A stretch of 64,000 nt of DNA from Nitrosomonas supralitoralis (GCF_003011925.2 NZ_PXXU01000008.1:32537-96536); one strand, 5' to 3'. Shown: positions 45,195 through 56,330, counted from the stretch's first letter. Made by a program: numbers and translations. Notes: generated from the sequence alone by a model not told the origin.

Positions 45195-46532
45195 GTGCTA
45201 TATACGCCTATTAGCAGCAAACAAAGGATTCTAGCTCAAAAATCATCAAAATTAACAAAAAAATCAATTCGCTGGCTGGTGGCTTTATCCAGCATTCCAC
45301 TATTTGGTATCGTCACTGCATTTGGTATTGCTCCTAAATCTCCGTCATTTGGAGAGGTTCCAGTAGAAGAAATTGTTCTTGACCTTGAATTATCTATTCC
45401 AGACGCTCTTGCCGAGGCGCAATCTAATCAAATCTTCTGGCGTCAGGAAAGCATCCAGCGTGGTGATACGATCGCCGCAATCTTGAACCGATTGGATGTC
45501 AGCAGTCAAGATTCTACCTATTTTCTTCAGGCGGCGCGCGATAGTCGTGCGATGCGGCAGCTTAGACCCGGTAAAACCGTTTATGCACAAACGACCGCTG
45601 AAGGGGAATTGTTATCGTTGCGTTATTTCTTCGGTAATGAAGAACTGTTTTTGATGGAAAAAACGGACGATGAGTTCAAGATGACCGAACGGTCGATTGA
45701 ATTGGATGCACAGATTCATATGAAATCCGGTGTGATTAACAATTCGTTATTTGGTGCGACGGATAATGCCGGTATACCCAATAATATTGCTCTGCAACTG
45801 ACTGAAATATTTGCTTCAGAAATCGATTTTTACCGGGACCTACGTCAGGGAGATCGCTTTACTATAGTTTATGAAACATTTTCAAATAATGGTAGACGCG
45901 CTAAAACTGGTCGCGTGTTGGCCGTTGAGTTTGTCAACAAAGGAAAATCGCATCAGGCGATTTATTTCAAATCATACAATGGTGCAGATGGGTACTACAC
46001 TCCTGAAGGTGACAGCTTACGTAAAGCATTTTTACTTTCACCGCTCGCCTTTACACGTGTAAGTTCCGGTTTTACGAATCGACGCTTTCATCCCATACTA
46101 AAAGAATGGCGCGCGCACCGTGGCATTGATTATGCAGCTCCTACCGGCACTCCTGTAAAAGCTACGGCGAGTGGAATTGTTGCTTTTTCCGGCTCGCAAA
46201 GAGGTTATGGCAATCTGATTGTGCTCAAACATAATGGTAAATACGAAACGGCCTATGGTCACCTATCTCGTTTTGCAACCGGGTTAGGTAAAGGTAAACG
46301 TGTGAACCAGGGAGATGTAATCGGTTACGTGGGTTCGACAGGCATGGCGACCGGTCCTCACTTACATTATGAATTACGTGTGGATGGGGTGCAGCGTGAT
46401 CCAACTAAAGTAGTTTTGCCAACTGCACCGCCGATAGCAAAGCGCGATTTAAATACATTCCAGAAAGAAACACATGCTTTGCTGGCTCGTTTGAACATCA
46501 TGCGCAACATTCATCTCGCTTCGATAGAGTAA
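45195..46532 (+). CDS. M23 peptidoglycan DD-endopeptidase (MepM-like)
   Basis: A 445-aa envelope protein. The start is set at GTG 45195, nine bases after a perfect GGAGG; in-frame starts further upstream have no such site. It has one N-terminal membrane helix (about 30-50), a LysM/OapA-like middle (about 85-200) and an M23 zinc endopeptidase domain at 290-420. Zinc motifs are HRGIDYAAPTGTPV and HLHYELRVDG. It should cut peptide cross-links to let the wall grow. The next gene, anmK, recycles wall sugars. Confidence 0.93.
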   Translation: MLYTPISSKQRILAQKSSKLTKKSIRWLVALSSIPLFGIVTAFGIAPKSPSFGEVPVEEIVLDLELSIPDALAEAQSNQIFWRQESIQRGDTIAAILNRLDVSSQDSTYFLQAARDSRAMRQLRPGKTVYAQTTAEGELLSLRYFFGNEELFLMEKTDDEFKMTERSIELDAQIHMKSGVINNSLFGATDNAGIPNNIALQLTEIFASEIDFYRDLRQGDRFTIVYETFSNNGRRAKTGRVLAVEFVNKGKSHQAIYFKSYNGADGYYTPEGDSLRKAFLLSPLAFTRVSSGFTNRRFHPILKEWRAHRGIDYAAPTGTPVKATASGIVAFSGSQRGYGNLIVLKHNGKYETAYGHLSRFATGLGKGKRVNQGDVIGYVGSTGMATGPHLHYELRVDGVQRDPTKVVLPTAPPIAKRDLNTFQKETHALLARLNIMRNIHLASIE

Positions 46533-46551
46533 AATCTATAATTTTTGTCGT

Positions 46552-46583
46552 TTGACGGTTTGTTCAGGTGTGCAAACCGTCAA
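46552..46583 (+). terminator. Terminator hairpin after the M23 peptidase gene
   Basis: Arms 46552-46562 (ttgacggtttg) and 46573-46583 (caaaccgtcaa) form a perfect 11-bp stem with a 10-base loop, followed by tttcttg. It lies 20 bases after the peptidase stop and before anmK. Confidence 0.75.
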
Positions 46584-46632
46584 TTTCTTGATAGAAAATT
46601 AATCTTTAATATTTCCCGATATACTTGAATAG

Positions 46633-47733
46633 GTGGAAGCCACTTACTATATAGGCCTGATGTCAGGCACCAGTCTGGATGGTGTGGATGTCGTTTTGGT
46701 GGATTTGCGGACTACGCCCCCGTTATTATTAGGGACTCACTTTTGTCCATATAACAATGATCTGCGAGAAGCATTGTTGTCTCTACATCAGTCTGATTAC
46801 GATGAACTTCATCGCGCTGCAATGCTCAGTAACCAATTGTCTTATCTGTTTGCAGAGGCAACTACAGGTTTGCTGGAAAGTGCGGGTGTTTTTCCGGAAC
46901 AGATTATTGCCATAGGGTGTCATGGGCAAACGATTAGACATTGCCCAGAACCAGACAAGGGCTATACGATACAACTTGTCAATGCGGCTTTGTTGGCTGA
47001 ATTAACCCGAATCACAGTAGTCACTGACTTAAGAAGCCGGGATATCGCTGCGGGCGGGCAAGGCGCTCCGCTGGTGCCCGCGTTTCACGAAGCTGTTTTT
47101 AAAAAATCAGATTGTCATCGCGTAATCGTTAATATTGGCGGCATAGCTAATATTACAAATCTTGATCCTCATCATTTTGTCACGGGGTTTGATTGTGGAC
47201 CGGGTAATGTATTAATGGATGCGTGGTGCTTACAGCATATCGGAAAGATTTATGATAAGAATGGACTGTGGGCAGCAACCGGTCAGGTTGTTCCTGCTTT
47301 ACTGGATGCCTTATTGGCGGATCCTTTTTTTGCTCATAAGCCACCTAAAAGCACGGGCAGGGATTTGTTTAATCTCCATTGGCTGGAACAAAAGATGCGA
47401 GGCAGTGAGTCGCCGGAGAATGTTCAAGCAACGTTGTTACAAGTAACTGTCATGTCAATTTCCCGGTCTATCCATACATATTGCTTGGGTGCGGAAGAAA
47501 TTTATATATGTGGTGGAGGAGGACATAACTCCTTTTTGATGAGTCAACTCACTGAGGTAATGCAAGGTAAAAAAGTGGCGCTGACTGATCGATTAGGTAT
47601 AACGATCGATTGGGTGGAGGCTTTCGCATTTGCATGGCTGGCACAACAGGCAATTTTGCGTAAAGCGGGCAATCTGACAGGAGTTACAGGAGCGAAAGGT
47701 GGCAGGATTCTGGGAGCTATATACCCTGCCTGA
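46633..47733 (+). CDS. anmK: Anhydro-N-acetylmuramic acid kinase
   Basis: A 366-aa kinase that cleaves and phosphorylates 1,6-anhydro-MurNAc from wall turnover. The N-terminal GLMSGTSLDGVDVVLVD motif is diagnostic. GCHGQTIRH, NIGGIANIT and ICGGGGHNSFLM follow. GTG 46633 is chosen because ATG 46660 would cut into the conserved motif. It is full length. It converges with erpA with 16 bases between. Confidence 0.96.
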   Translation: MEATYYIGLMSGTSLDGVDVVLVDLRTTPPLLLGTHFCPYNNDLREALLSLHQSDYDELHRAAMLSNQLSYLFAEATTGLLESAGVFPEQIIAIGCHGQTIRHCPEPDKGYTIQLVNAALLAELTRITVVTDLRSRDIAAGGQGAPLVPAFHEAVFKKSDCHRVIVNIGGIANITNLDPHHFVTGFDCGPGNVLMDAWCLQHIGKIYDKNGLWAATGQVVPALLDALLADPFFAHKPPKSTGRDLFNLHWLEQKMRGSESPENVQATLLQVTVMSISRSIHTYCLGAEEIYICGGGGHNSFLMSQLTEVMQGKKVALTDRLGITIDWVEAFAFAWLAQQAILRKAGNLTGVTGAKGGRILGAIYPA

Positions 47734-47749
47734 ATAGTATGCAGATACG

Positions 47750-48094
47750 TTATATCGAGAATGATGATCCGCAACCACAAGTGCTGGTGGCGCCAGGATT
47801 TTTGATGACGAATTGTGCGCCTTGAATATTTTCTTGATAATCGATTTCAGCGCCGATTAAATACTGAAAACTCATAGGATCAACTAGTAGTTTGACACCA
47901 TCTCGTTCCATTACAGTATCATCTTCATTGATCAATTCATCAAAAGTGAAGCCATACTGAAAACCTGAGCAACCGCCGCCGCTGACAAAAACTCTAAGAT
48001 TAAGATTGTTGTTACCTTCTTCTTCAATCAGTTGTTTAACTTTAGAAGCTGCATTTTCAGTGAAATTAAGAGGAATGTTCAGTTCAGTGCTCAT
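47750..48094 (-). CDS. erpA: Iron-sulphur cluster insertion protein
   Basis: A 114-aa A-type carrier that delivers Fe-S clusters to apo-proteins. The three cluster cysteines are present: one in [12 protein letters not shown] and two in the terminal STCGCGSSF. The start is taken as ATG 48094 ([11 protein letters not shown]) by family length. An upstream extension to TTG 48118 lacks support. It is followed by bactofilin upstream on the same strand, in the conserved order argC to erpA. Confidence 0.96.
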   Translation of the reverse strand: MSTELNIPLNFTENAASKVKQLIEEEGNNNLNLRVFVSGGGCSGFQYGFTFDELINEDDTVMERDGVKLLVDPMSFQYLIGAEIDYQENIQGAQFVIKNPGATSTCGCGSSFSI

Positions 48095-48151
48095 ATTGGT
48101 TTTTACAGTAATTGTCAAATTATGGGTTTTAAATACTATACAGCATATACA

Positions 48152-48610
48152 TCAGAGTGAATCATTTTCAGCAGCAGTGTGTTGCTGATCGGTTGCTGGA
48201 GCTAATGTTATCATTTTATCTGATTGTTGCGCACCCGCTGAGTCCTGTTTGTACTGATGAATCATTTTTCCATCAACAGAGGCGCCGAGTTGGATTTCTA
48301 TAGAACCATAATGAACATCACCGTACACTTTGGCTTTTTCTTGTAATTCCAGATATCCTTGTGCGTCAATGGGCCCGGAAACGGTTCCGTTAATGACAAC
48401 ATTGGTGGCTTTAATTTTACCTTTGATGCTACCTTCATTGCTGAGAACCAGTGTGCTGTGCTCATCATCGATTGCAAAGATGTTTCCAGTAATATGCCCA
48501 TCGATTCGAAGGCCGCCGGTGAAATGAATATCACCTGTAATTCTCGTGTTTGTGCCGATCAAAGTATCAATACGATGATCCAGTTGATTCTTCTTTTTTC
48601 TACCGAACAT
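48152..48610 (-). CDS. Bactofilin
   Basis: A 152-aa polymer-forming cytoskeletal protein with the bactofilin right-handed beta-helix core (about 15-115: NTRITGDIHFTGGLRIDGHI, then GSIKGKIKATNVVINGTVSG). Short polar ends flank it. It forms filaments without nucleotide, often at the membrane, and positions wall enzymes. A strong AAGGAGA site precedes the ATG. It is 12 bases downstream of the DUF6776-like gene, so the two are likely co-expressed. Confidence 0.93.
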   Translation of the reverse strand: MFGRKKKNQLDHRIDTLIGTNTRITGDIHFTGGLRIDGHITGNIFAIDDEHSTLVLSNEGSIKGKIKATNVVINGTVSGPIDAQGYLELQEKAKVYGDVHYGSIEIQLGASVDGKMIHQYKQDSAGAQQSDKMITLAPATDQQHTAAENDSL

Positions 48611-48622
48611 CTCTTTTCTCCT

Positions 48623-49357
48623 TCACAATGTCGGTTGTGCAGTTTCAGATAGTATGACTTTCTTGCTACCCTTTCTGTAAATTTCCACATGAATATACTC
48701 CACGATGGAATTCGGTGGTGCTTTGAAACTGTCTTCCAATCTATGAAAGAATTTAAAAGTAATAGGAAAATCTTGCTGCAGATTTTTTTTGGTAAGCGGT
48801 ATCACCTTACTCTGGTTATTTTGCGTCAGTTTAACCGTGAATCTTAAATTTCCCTTAAAATCGTTAGGCCTCTCTCCGCCCTGAATTAATGTCAATGCAT
48901 AGCGGTACTCACCAGGCATTTGAGTTTCTTTCAGACTAAATTGATAAATTGAAATTCCACTTTTTGTATTGCTGGCAATAAGATATTGGAAGAATTCCAG
49001 TTTTTCTTTTAATTGATCATTTTCGTTAGCAAGAAACTTCATTTCTTCAGCAAGATCCTGGTTAGCCGCGTTGCTGATTTGTAGTTGTTGAATCAAATCA
49101 CCGATCTGGGTGCATAATTTTTGCTTCTTGGTGTGTCTGCATGTTCCGGGATCAAATAAGTATGCCAATTTCTCTTCAATGACATTCTCATGCAAGTTGG
49201 CTGATAGTCGCCCCATTTCGTACATGCCCCAAGAGAGCAGGAGTAATAATGAACAGCCGATAATAACGCTTGTCAGGCGTGATTGCCAAGACAAATAAGG
49301 TTGTACGACGACACGCGGAGATAGGATTTTGGGTTTTCTCTGGAAAAACTTATACAC
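48623..49357 (-). CDS. DUF6776-like membrane-anchored coiled-coil protein
   Basis: A 244-aa protein with one membrane helix (about 29-48), a coiled coil (about 85-125, LIQQLQISNAANQDLAEEM onward) and a beta-rich C-terminal domain. The start is GTG 49357. The order argC, this gene, bactofilin, erpA recurs in betaproteobacteria. The protein is probably an envelope partner of the bactofilin; this is inferred from context only. Confidence 0.8.
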   Translation of the reverse strand: MYKFFQRKPKILSPRVVVQPYLSWQSRLTSVIIGCSLLLLLSWGMYEMGRLSANLHENVIEEKLAYLFDPGTCRHTKKQKLCTQIGDLIQQLQISNAANQDLAEEMKFLANENDQLKEKLEFFQYLIASNTKSGISIYQFSLKETQMPGEYRYALTLIQGGERPNDFKGNLRFTVKLTQNNQSKVIPLTKKNLQQDFPITFKFFHRLEDSFKAPPNSIVEYIHVEIYRKGSKKVILSETAQPTL

Positions 49358-49420
49358 AGAGGCGTGCTCTACAGAGTTCGGTTCAATTTATCTGGATGTG
49401 ATTTTGTGAGCATTGTGTTC

Positions 49421-50449
49421 CTAAGGTAGCAGCGGTATCTGATTAATCCCCAACGTTTCAGATAGGCCGAACATGATATTCATGTTTTGTATGGCTTGCC
49501 CTGCCGCGCCTTTGATCAAATTATCAGTAACCGATAATATCACAACTGTGTCACCGTTTTGCGGTTGATGCACGGCGATGCGGCAAATATTAGAACCACG
49601 CACCGAACGAGTTTCCGGGTGTTTTCCGGTAGGTAATACATCGACAAAAGCTTCGTTCTGGTAACGTTTTTCGTACAAAGCCTGCAGGTTAATCTTCTGA
49701 GTTAGTTTGGCATACAGCGTGGCATGGATGCCGCGAATCATCGGTACTAGATGTGGAACAAAGGTTAGGCTAACCATTTTTTTGGCGACACTTGAAAGCC
49801 CCTGTTTTATTTCTGGTAAATGCCGATGCCCTGGAACACCATAGGCTTTAAAATTATCAGATGCTTCTGCATGCAAGGTATGTACTTCGGCTTTACGTCC
49901 CGCGCCGGAAACGCCCGATTTGACATCGGCGATGAGATGATTGATGTCTATGACGCCGGCTTCCAACAGCGGCAAGAAACCAAGTTGCACAGCGGTTGGA
50001 TAGCAACCGGGGTTGGCGATAAGGCGTGCATTCTTTACTAGCTCGCGGTTAATTTCAGGCAGGCCATAAACTGCTTCAGCAACCAGATCAGGACAAGCGT
50101 GCTGCATGCCATACCATTTTTCCCATTCAGCAACATTCTTTATACGAAAATCTGCTGCCAGGTCGATTACTCTAACGCCTGCTTTCAGTAAGGATTCAGC
50201 TTGTTTCATGGCTATGCCATTAGGTGTGGCAAAAAATACTAAATCACATTTATTGAGTTTTGCATCCGCTGGATCAGTAAATTTAAGGTCAATATGTCCT
50301 CTAAGATTGGTAAACATGTCGGCGACATTTATGCCAACCTCGCTTCGTGAGGTTATCGCTTTGATTTTTACTTTAGGATGAAGTGTCAGTAACCGCAGTA
50401 ATTCCACGCCGGTGTATCCTGTTCCACCAACAATACCGACATTAATCAT
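49421..50449 (-). CDS. argC: N-acetyl-gamma-glutamyl-phosphate reductase
   Basis: A 342-aa arginine-pathway enzyme reducing N-acetylglutamyl phosphate to the semialdehyde. The NADP fold ([17 protein letters not shown]) and catalytic Cys in [12 protein letters not shown] are intact. An AGGAG site precedes the ATG. A strong terminator separates it from rpsI upstream, so it has its own promoter. Confidence 0.97.
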   Translation of the reverse strand: MINVGIVGGTGYTGVELLRLLTLHPKVKIKAITSRSEVGINVADMFTNLRGHIDLKFTDPADAKLNKCDLVFFATPNGIAMKQAESLLKAGVRVIDLAADFRIKNVAEWEKWYGMQHACPDLVAEAVYGLPEINRELVKNARLIANPGCYPTAVQLGFLPLLEAGVIDINHLIADVKSGVSGAGRKAEVHTLHAEASDNFKAYGVPGHRHLPEIKQGLSSVAKKMVSLTFVPHLVPMIRGIHATLYAKLTQKINLQALYEKRYQNEAFVDVLPTGKHPETRSVRGSNICRIAVHQPQNGDTVVILSVTDNLIKGAAGQAIQNMNIMFGLSETLGINQIPLLP

Positions 50450-50502
50450 TGTGACTCCTGTTATGTTCTGTGTAGATAATATCTATTCTTTAAAAGAAAA
50501 TG

Positions 50503-50534
50503 AAAAAGCCGCTCAAATTTGGGCGGCTTTTTTG
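50503..50534. terminator. Strong rho-independent terminator after rpsI
   Basis: The sequence aaaaagccgc, a short mostly paired centre, then gcggctttttt forms a GC-rich stem with A- and T-tracts on both sides. It lies 20 bases past the rpsI stop and before argC on the minus strand, and looks active in both directions. Confidence 0.92.
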
Positions 50535-50553
50535 AAATTCTAATACGAGAAAA

Positions 50554-50946
50554 TTATCGTTTAGAAAATTGTTTGCGCCGCCGTGCTTTACGAAAACCAA
50601 CTTTCTTTCTTTCTACTTCACGTGCATCACGAGTGACCAAACCAGCTTTGCTCAAAGTAGGTTTTAACGTTGCATCGTAATCGATGAGTGCGCGGGTAAT
50701 ACCATGACGTACCGCGCCAGCTTGTCCTGATTCACCCCCGCCATGAATATTTACCATAATATCAAATGAATTGGCATTATCAGTTAATTCCAGGGGCTGT
50801 CTTACAATCATGCGTCCTGTTTTTCGTGAAAAGTAATCATCAATTGGTTTATTGTTAATGATAATTGCGCCTTTTCCCGGTTTGATAAAAACGCGTGCAA
50901 CGGAACTTTTACGTCGTCCGGTGCCGTAATTATATTGAGTAGCCAT
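50554..50946 (-). CDS. rpsI: Ribosomal protein S9
   Basis: A 130-aa small-subunit ribosomal protein. It has the usual opening ([16 protein letters not shown]), the [15 protein letters not shown] segment and the basic tail ending KQFSKR that reaches the P site. It follows rplM by 3 bases, forming the conserved rplM-rpsI operon. Confidence 0.99.
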   Translation of the reverse strand: MATQYNYGTGRRKSSVARVFIKPGKGAIIINNKPIDDYFSRKTGRMIVRQPLELTDNANSFDIMVNIHGGGESGQAGAVRHGITRALIDYDATLKPTLSKAGLVTRDAREVERKKVGFRKARRRKQFSKR

Positions 50947-50949
50947 AGA

Positions 50950-51384
50950 TTAAGCTCTAACTTCAAGTGGTATGGGTTGTTGAGCAGCATGCGGGTGAGT
51001 ATCGCCAGCATAAACTTTAAGTTTTTTTAACATTGCGTATCCCAAGGGGCCTTTAGGCAACATTCCTTTGACTGCTTTCTCAAGTGGACGAGCCGGGAAG
51101 CGTGCGTGCATTTTGTTCAAAGGAGTTGCATAGATGCCGCCTGGATAACCGGTATGTCGATAATAAATTTTATCTTCCAATTTGTTGCCGGTAACTCGCA
51201 TCTTGTCGATATTGACAACGATAATGTAATCGCCAGTATCAACGTGCGGTGTATAGATCGGTTTATGTTTTCCACGTAAGCGATGTGCGATCTGTGAAGC
51301 AAGACGCCCCAGAACTTTATCGGTTGCGTCAATGACGAACCAGTCATGATTTACTTCGTGTGGTTTGGCCGAAAATGTTTTCAC
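50950..51384 (-). CDS. rplM: Ribosomal protein L13
   Basis: A 144-aa large-subunit ribosomal protein. The start is GTG 51384 ([19 protein letters not shown]), with AGGA upstream; the extension to TTG 51408 is not family-like. Conserved segments are [18 protein letters not shown] and [14 protein letters not shown]. It is first in the rplM-rpsI operon. Confidence 0.98.
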   Translation of the reverse strand: MKTFSAKPHEVNHDWFVIDATDKVLGRLASQIAHRLRGKHKPIYTPHVDTGDYIIVVNIDKMRVTGNKLEDKIYYRHTGYPGGIYATPLNKMHARFPARPLEKAVKGMLPKGPLGYAMLKKLKVYAGDTHPHAAQQPIPLEVRA

Positions 51385-51677
51385 AAAAAACTTGTCCTGC
51401 GTATTCAAAAAAGAGCCAGGAATTCTAAGTCAGATAGCGATAAAAGTCAAATTTAGAACTCTTTATTTTTTGCCTGGTTGATATGCTTTTGTAGCAAACG
51501 GAAGTGGTAGGGCGGGTTTGCTCAAGAATAGTGGATTTTACGTTAATCGCCGTTATAATCATATTGAGAAGAAAGATGACATTTGAACGAATAATTTGAG
51601 TGAATGAGTGAATTTCTGAGCACTCAAACGGATAAGTAACATTTCCTTAATATTAATTATAGGCTGAGAGATACCCC

Positions 51678-53384
51678 TTGATAGAGAAATCGAAAACTAG
51701 TTTGCATGCAGAATCATCACCTTCCAATTTTATTCGCCAAATCATAGAAGAAGATAATCGTGTCGGCAAATGGAATGGACGCGTTGAAACACGCTTTCCG
51801 CCCGAACCGAATGGCTACTTGCATATTGGTCATGCCAAGAGCATTTGTTTGAATTTTGGTATTGCACACGACTATGGTGGCGTGTGTCATTTGCGTTTTG
51901 ACGACACTAATCCGGAAAAGGAAGCTCAAGAGTACGTCGATTCAATTTGTGACAGTGTTTCCTGGTTGGGTTTTGATTGGGGTCAACATCTTTATTATTC
52001 TTCGGATTATTTTAATCAGTTATATGAATTTGCCGAGTATTTGATCAGCTGTGGAAAAGCCTATGTAGAAAGTCTTTCTGCCGATGAAATTCGTGAACTG
52101 CGCGGCACATTGACCAATCCCGGTATAAACAGCCCATTCCGTAATCGTTCGAGCGCTGAAAGTCTTGATTTGTTTCGGCGGATGAAAGCCGGAGAATTTC
52201 CAGAAGGTCAGTATGTCTTGAGAGCAAAGATCGATATGGCATCGCCCAACATCAATATGCGCGATCCGGTGATTTATCGAATTCGCCATGTACATCATCA
52301 ACGTACCGGCAAGCAATGGTGCATTTATCCGATGTATGACTATACACATTGTATTTCCGATGCACTTGAAAGAATAACGCATTCACTCTGTACACTCGAA
52401 TTTGAAGACCATCGCCCGCTATATGATTGGGTGTTGGATCAGTTGGCCGACAAAGTACCCTGTCATCCTCAGCAGATCGAATTTGCTCGTCTCAATTTGA
52501 CGTATACGGTAATGAGCAAGCGTAAATTGATCGAACTGGTGGAAAGCAAATTGATTGACGGCTGGGACGATCCTCGGTTAAGCACGCTGGCCGGAGTGCG
52601 TCGTCGCGGATTTACGCCTCGCGCTATCCGTTTGTTTGCCGAACGTATTGGCATCAGCAAGGCGGATTCGTGGATTGATATGGGCGTGCTGGAAGACTGT
52701 TTGCGTGAAGATTTGAATGAAAATGCACCGCGTCGGATTGCTATTCTTAGGCCAGTCAAGCTGATTATTGACAACTATCCGGAGGATCAGCAAGAAGATT
52801 GCTTTGCGCCGAATCATCCGCAAAAGCCGGATTGGGGAAAGCGTACTATCCCTTTTTCTAGAACTCTGTACATTGAGCGCGATGATTTCATGGAAGTGCC
52901 AACCAAGGGCTATTTTCGCCTTTCTCCTGGCACAGAAGTACGATTACGCTATGCTTTTATCATCAAATGCGTACAAGTGGATAAAAATGCACAAGGTGAT
53001 ATCGAGACAATCCATTGCATCTATGATCCCGACACCAAAAGTGGAACATCTGGTGCAGAAAGCCGAAAAGTTAAAGGTAATATTCACTGGTTATCAGTAA
53101 AACACTCGCGAGCGGCTGAAATACGGCTATATGATCGTTTGTTCACCGATCCATACCCGGATAGGGGTGACAAAGATTATAAATCCTCATTGAATCCAGA
53201 TTCGAAGGAAATCATTACTGGGTATGTGGAGCCTTCGTTGTGTGAAGCGATGTCTGAACAAATCTTTCAGTTCGAGCGCACTGGCTATTTTATTGCGGAT
53301 CGAATTGATATGAAGCCAGGTAAGCCGGTGTTTAACCGTGCTGTGACTTTACGCGATTCATGGGGAAAACTGACGGAGGCGTAA
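51678..53384 (+). CDS. glnS: Glutaminyl-tRNA synthetase
   Basis: A 568-aa class I synthetase charging tRNA-Gln directly. The HIGH motif is in [15 protein letters not shown]. The KMSKS-type motif is VMSKRKL. The C-terminal beta-barrels for anticodon recognition are present. The start is TTG 51678 behind a GAGAG. Having glnS fits Beta/Gammaproteobacteria, which otherwise would use the amidotransferase route. Confidence 0.98.
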   Translation: MIEKSKTSLHAESSPSNFIRQIIEEDNRVGKWNGRVETRFPPEPNGYLHIGHAKSICLNFGIAHDYGGVCHLRFDDTNPEKEAQEYVDSICDSVSWLGFDWGQHLYYSSDYFNQLYEFAEYLISCGKAYVESLSADEIRELRGTLTNPGINSPFRNRSSAESLDLFRRMKAGEFPEGQYVLRAKIDMASPNINMRDPVIYRIRHVHHQRTGKQWCIYPMYDYTHCISDALERITHSLCTLEFEDHRPLYDWVLDQLADKVPCHPQQIEFARLNLTYTVMSKRKLIELVESKLIDGWDDPRLSTLAGVRRRGFTPRAIRLFAERIGISKADSWIDMGVLEDCLREDLNENAPRRIAILRPVKLIIDNYPEDQQEDCFAPNHPQKPDWGKRTIPFSRTLYIERDDFMEVPTKGYFRLSPGTEVRLRYAFIIKCVQVDKNAQGDIETIHCIYDPDTKSGTSGAESRKVKGNIHWLSVKHSRAAEIRLYDRLFTDPYPDRGDKDYKSSLNPDSKEIITGYVEPSLCEAMSEQIFQFERTGYFIADRIDMKPGKPVFNRAVTLRDSWGKLTEA

Positions 53385-53471
53385 ATTTTTCTGCACAAAT
53401 GAGTAAGTAGACAAATCAATCAGGGCTTTTTGATAATCTCTTCTTTCAGTATCGATATAAACTGCAACTTC

Positions 53472-54245
53472 CTAGAATTTATTTTTCCATTCACGTAAGA
53501 CCGCGAAAACATTCTCGGGATTTTGCATGGGCTTTCCAGAATAATTTTGTGCACTATTAATTATTTGCTGATGATCGCAGCGCAGGAATGGATTAATCGC
53601 TTTTTCGAGTGCAAGTGTAGCCGGAATTGTTGGAGTATTTTTATGACGTAATTCTTGCGCAGTGATTGCGAACTCGTTAAGTTTTCTATTTTCCGGATCG
53701 ACTGTTCTGGCAAATTGTATATTTCCCAAAGTATATTCATGTGCGCAATAAATTAAAGTATCCTCAGGTAGTTGAGAGATTTTTTGTAGTGATTGGTAAA
53801 GTTGCGCTGCAGATCCTTCAAATATCCTTCCGCAACCGCAAGAAAAAAGTGTATCACCGCAAAATATCATATTCCATGGATTTGACCCATAATAGGCAAT
53901 ATGTCCTCGGGTGTGTCCAGGTGTATCTAACACTGTGAGATTGAGTGATATCTCCTGCAAGCTTACGATATCGTTTTGTTGTACAGGATTTGATATGGTA
54001 GCGATTGATTCATTGCCTGGTCCGTAGACTGGAATATCAGACAGCTTAATTAATTCAACTATACCTCCGGTATGGTCATTATGGTGATGGGTAATAAGAA
54101 TGGCACAGAGTTGCAGTTTCTTTAATTGTAGATATTCAATGACCGGAGTTGCGATACCCGGATCGATGACAACTGCATAATTTTGATTATGAATTATCCA
54201 TATGTAATTGTCTCTAAACGCATTTGCCGGATGTATATTAAGCAT
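53472..54245 (-). CDS. gloB: Hydroxyacylglutathione hydrolase (glyoxalase II)
   Basis: A 257-aa metallo-beta-lactamase-fold enzyme finishing methylglyoxal detoxification by hydrolysing S-lactoylglutathione. The metal motif is THHHNDHTGG, with later TPGHTRGHIAYY and CGDTLFSCGCGRIFEG. ATG 54245 is chosen because GGAG precedes it. It is divergent from the methyltransferase-rnhA-dnaQ operon, a conserved arrangement. Confidence 0.96.
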   Translation of the reverse strand: MLNIHPANAFRDNYIWIIHNQNYAVVIDPGIATPVIEYLQLKKLQLCAILITHHHNDHTGGIVELIKLSDIPVYGPGNESIATISNPVQQNDIVSLQEISLNLTVLDTPGHTRGHIAYYGSNPWNMIFCGDTLFSCGCGRIFEGSAAQLYQSLQKISQLPEDTLIYCAHEYTLGNIQFARTVDPENRKLNEFAITAQELRHKNTPTIPATLALEKAINPFLRCDHQQIINSAQNYSGKPMQNPENVFAVLREWKNKF

Positions 54246-54338
54246 GAAAGCTCCATTTAAAGAAGTTGACACAATGAAAAGAGTTAATTGATGTCAGTAA
54301 ATAGTGTAAATTTTGATATCGAGTAATTGATATTGTTC

Positions 54339-55118
54339 ATGATGACAGCACAAAATGTACAGCAATGGTTGGAATCTTCTCTTGGTCAATATTTGATTGA
54401 ACACGAATATCGTTATTATGATCAGGTGGTAGCAAATATATTTGGCTACAATGCAGTGCAAATAGGATGGTCACAGTTTGATTTTTTACGCTTGAATCGA
54501 ATGCCTTTGCGTTTTTTTGTAGGGCTTGAGTCAGAGGCTTCGTTACGGGCTGAAGCCGGCTTTCTTCCTATCCAGACTAATAGCATGGATCTTGTTATCC
54601 TTCCACATACGCTTGATTTTAATGTAAATCCTCATCAGATACTAAGGGAAGTTCATCGGATTCTGATACCTGAAGGTCATCTTGTTGTTTCGGGTTTTAA
54701 TCCATTCAGTCTCTGGGGTATTGGTCGTCATTTAAAATCAATGCGACGGGAATTTCCCTGGAATGGAGATTTTATTGCATTGTCGCGACTTAAAGACTGG
54801 CTAAAATTGCTGGATTTCGAAATGGCTGGTGGTCGGCTTTGTTGCTATGCTCCGCCATTTAAACAAGAGAAATGGCGTCGGCGATTAAGTTTTATGGAGG
54901 CGGCAGGGGATCGCTGGTGGCCAATTTCAGGTGGGGTATATTTTTTACATGCTATTAAGCACATGCATGGAATGCGAATAATAAAACCTGACTGGAAAAA
55001 ATGTTTAGATGCCAAGAAAAAAATGGCACCCATTGCTCGGAAAATTATCAAAGTCTCAAAGCAAGATCGATCATCGAACAATCCAAATCAGATTAGCGAC
55101 TTAAATAAATCACGATGA
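54339..55118 (+). CDS. YafS-like SAM-dependent methyltransferase
   Basis: A 259-aa class I methyltransferase-like protein. The SAM fold is seen in [19 protein letters not shown] and [20 protein letters not shown], although the glycine-rich motif I is weak. The position between gloB and rnhA matches YafS of enterobacteria. Its stop overlaps the rnhA start (ATGA), so they are coupled. The substrate is unknown. Confidence 0.88.
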   Translation: MMTAQNVQQWLESSLGQYLIEHEYRYYDQVVANIFGYNAVQIGWSQFDFLRLNRMPLRFFVGLESEASLRAEAGFLPIQTNSMDLVILPHTLDFNVNPHQILREVHRILIPEGHLVVSGFNPFSLWGIGRHLKSMRREFPWNGDFIALSRLKDWLKLLDFEMAGGRLCCYAPPFKQEKWRRRLSFMEAAGDRWWPISGGVYFLHAIKHMHGMRIIKPDWKKCLDAKKKMAPIARKIIKVSKQDRSSNNPNQISDLNKSR

Positions 55119-55576
55119 GGAATGATTCTAAAGTCGTAGAAATATATACAGATGGCGCTTGCAAAGGGAATCCTGGGATTGGAGGATGGGGAGCTTTGCT
55201 CCGATACGGAGGTCATGAACGGGAAATTTTTGGTGGAGAAAAATTTACCACTAATAATCGCATGGAATTACTTGCTGCTATTCGTGCTTTGGAATCTTTA
55301 AAGCGCCCTTGTAAAGTACATTTACATACCGATTCACAATACCTGCAAAAAGGCATTAGTGAATGGCTTGATTCGTGGAAGGGGCGCAATTGGCGTACTG
55401 CGGATAAAAAACAGGTGAAAAATGAAGATCTCTGGAAATTACTTGATCAACTGACACAACAGCATGAAATCGAGTGGTGCTGGGTAAGAGGGCATTCCGG
55501 ACATGCTGATAACGAGCGCGCTGATCTGTTGGCCAATCGAGGTGTTGAAATGATAATTGCTGAAGAACTGCATTAA
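55115..55576 (+). CDS. rnhA: Ribonuclease HI
   Basis: A 153-aa enzyme removing RNA from RNA-DNA hybrids. The catalytic acid set is intact: Asp in [11 protein letters not shown], Glu in [10 protein letters not shown], Asp in HTDSQYL and the late Asp in [13 protein letters not shown]. It starts at ATG 55115 in a 4-base overlap with the methyltransferase gene. dnaQ follows. Confidence 0.98.
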   Translation: MRNDSKVVEIYTDGACKGNPGIGGWGALLRYGGHEREIFGGEKFTTNNRMELLAAIRALESLKRPCKVHLHTDSQYLQKGISEWLDSWKGRNWRTADKKQVKNEDLWKLLDQLTQQHEIEWCWVRGHSGHADNERADLLANRGVEMIIAEELH

Positions 55577-55592
55577 TGTTAGGAGCGGGGAT

Positions 55593-56330
55593 ATGCGTCA
55601 AATTGTGTTAGATACTGAAACGACGGGCTTGGAGTATAAGGTTGGACATCGCATTATTGAGATTGCAGCCGTTGAGTTGTGTGATAGACAATTTACCGGC
55701 ACTCATTTTCACTACTATCTGAACCCAGAACGCGAAAGTGATGACGGTGCCTTGCAAGTTCATGGACTAACGACGGAATTTCTTCAAGATAAGCCAAAAT
55801 TCCAAGTAGTATCTAAAGAATTCTTGAATTTTATTGCTGATGCCGAGCTAATTATCCATAATGCTCCGTTTGATGTCGGATTTATCAATCATGAATTAGG
55901 TTTAATCAATTTAAAAACACTCGATAATTATTGCTCGTCAATAACGGATACGTTGAAGTTAGCGAAGGAGCTCCATCCTGGTAAGCGCAATAACCTTGAT
56001 GCTTTGTGTGAACGATACAATATTGACAACTCACGACGTAAGTTGCATGGCGCATTATTGGATGCGGAATTATTGGCAGAGGTTTATCTTGCTATGACCC
56101 GAGGGCAAGAAAGCTTGCTGATTGATTTGGACTATATTGAATTTGTGCAGCACTCGTTGATAGACCTGGATAGTACTAATTTAAGAATTATTGCAGCGAC
56201 CACTGAAGAAAATGCGCGGCATCAGGAGATATTAAAGGAGATTGCGCGAGCAAGTAACAATAAATGTCTATGGAACAGCCTGGAAGCAACAAGCACGCTT
56301 AATGAGAAATCAAGAATCGTGAGTAATTAA
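55593..56330 (+). CDS. dnaQ: DNA polymerase III epsilon subunit (proofreading exonuclease)
   Basis: A 245-aa 3'-5' exonuclease of the replicative polymerase. The ExoI motif is LDTETTGLEY, ExoII is IIHNAPFDVGFINHEL and ExoIII has KLHGALLDAELLAEVYL. The start is ATG 55593, behind AGGAG. The C-terminal tail (about 185-245), which would contact the polymerase subunit, is present. It closes the rnhA operon. Confidence 0.97.
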   Translation: MRQIVLDTETTGLEYKVGHRIIEIAAVELCDRQFTGTHFHYYLNPERESDDGALQVHGLTTEFLQDKPKFQVVSKEFLNFIADAELIIHNAPFDVGFINHELGLINLKTLDNYCSSITDTLKLAKELHPGKRNNLDALCERYNIDNSRRKLHGALLDAELLAEVYLAMTRGQESLLIDLDYIEFVQHSLIDLDSTNLRIIAATTEENARHQEILKEIARASNNKCLWNSLEATSTLNEKSRIVSN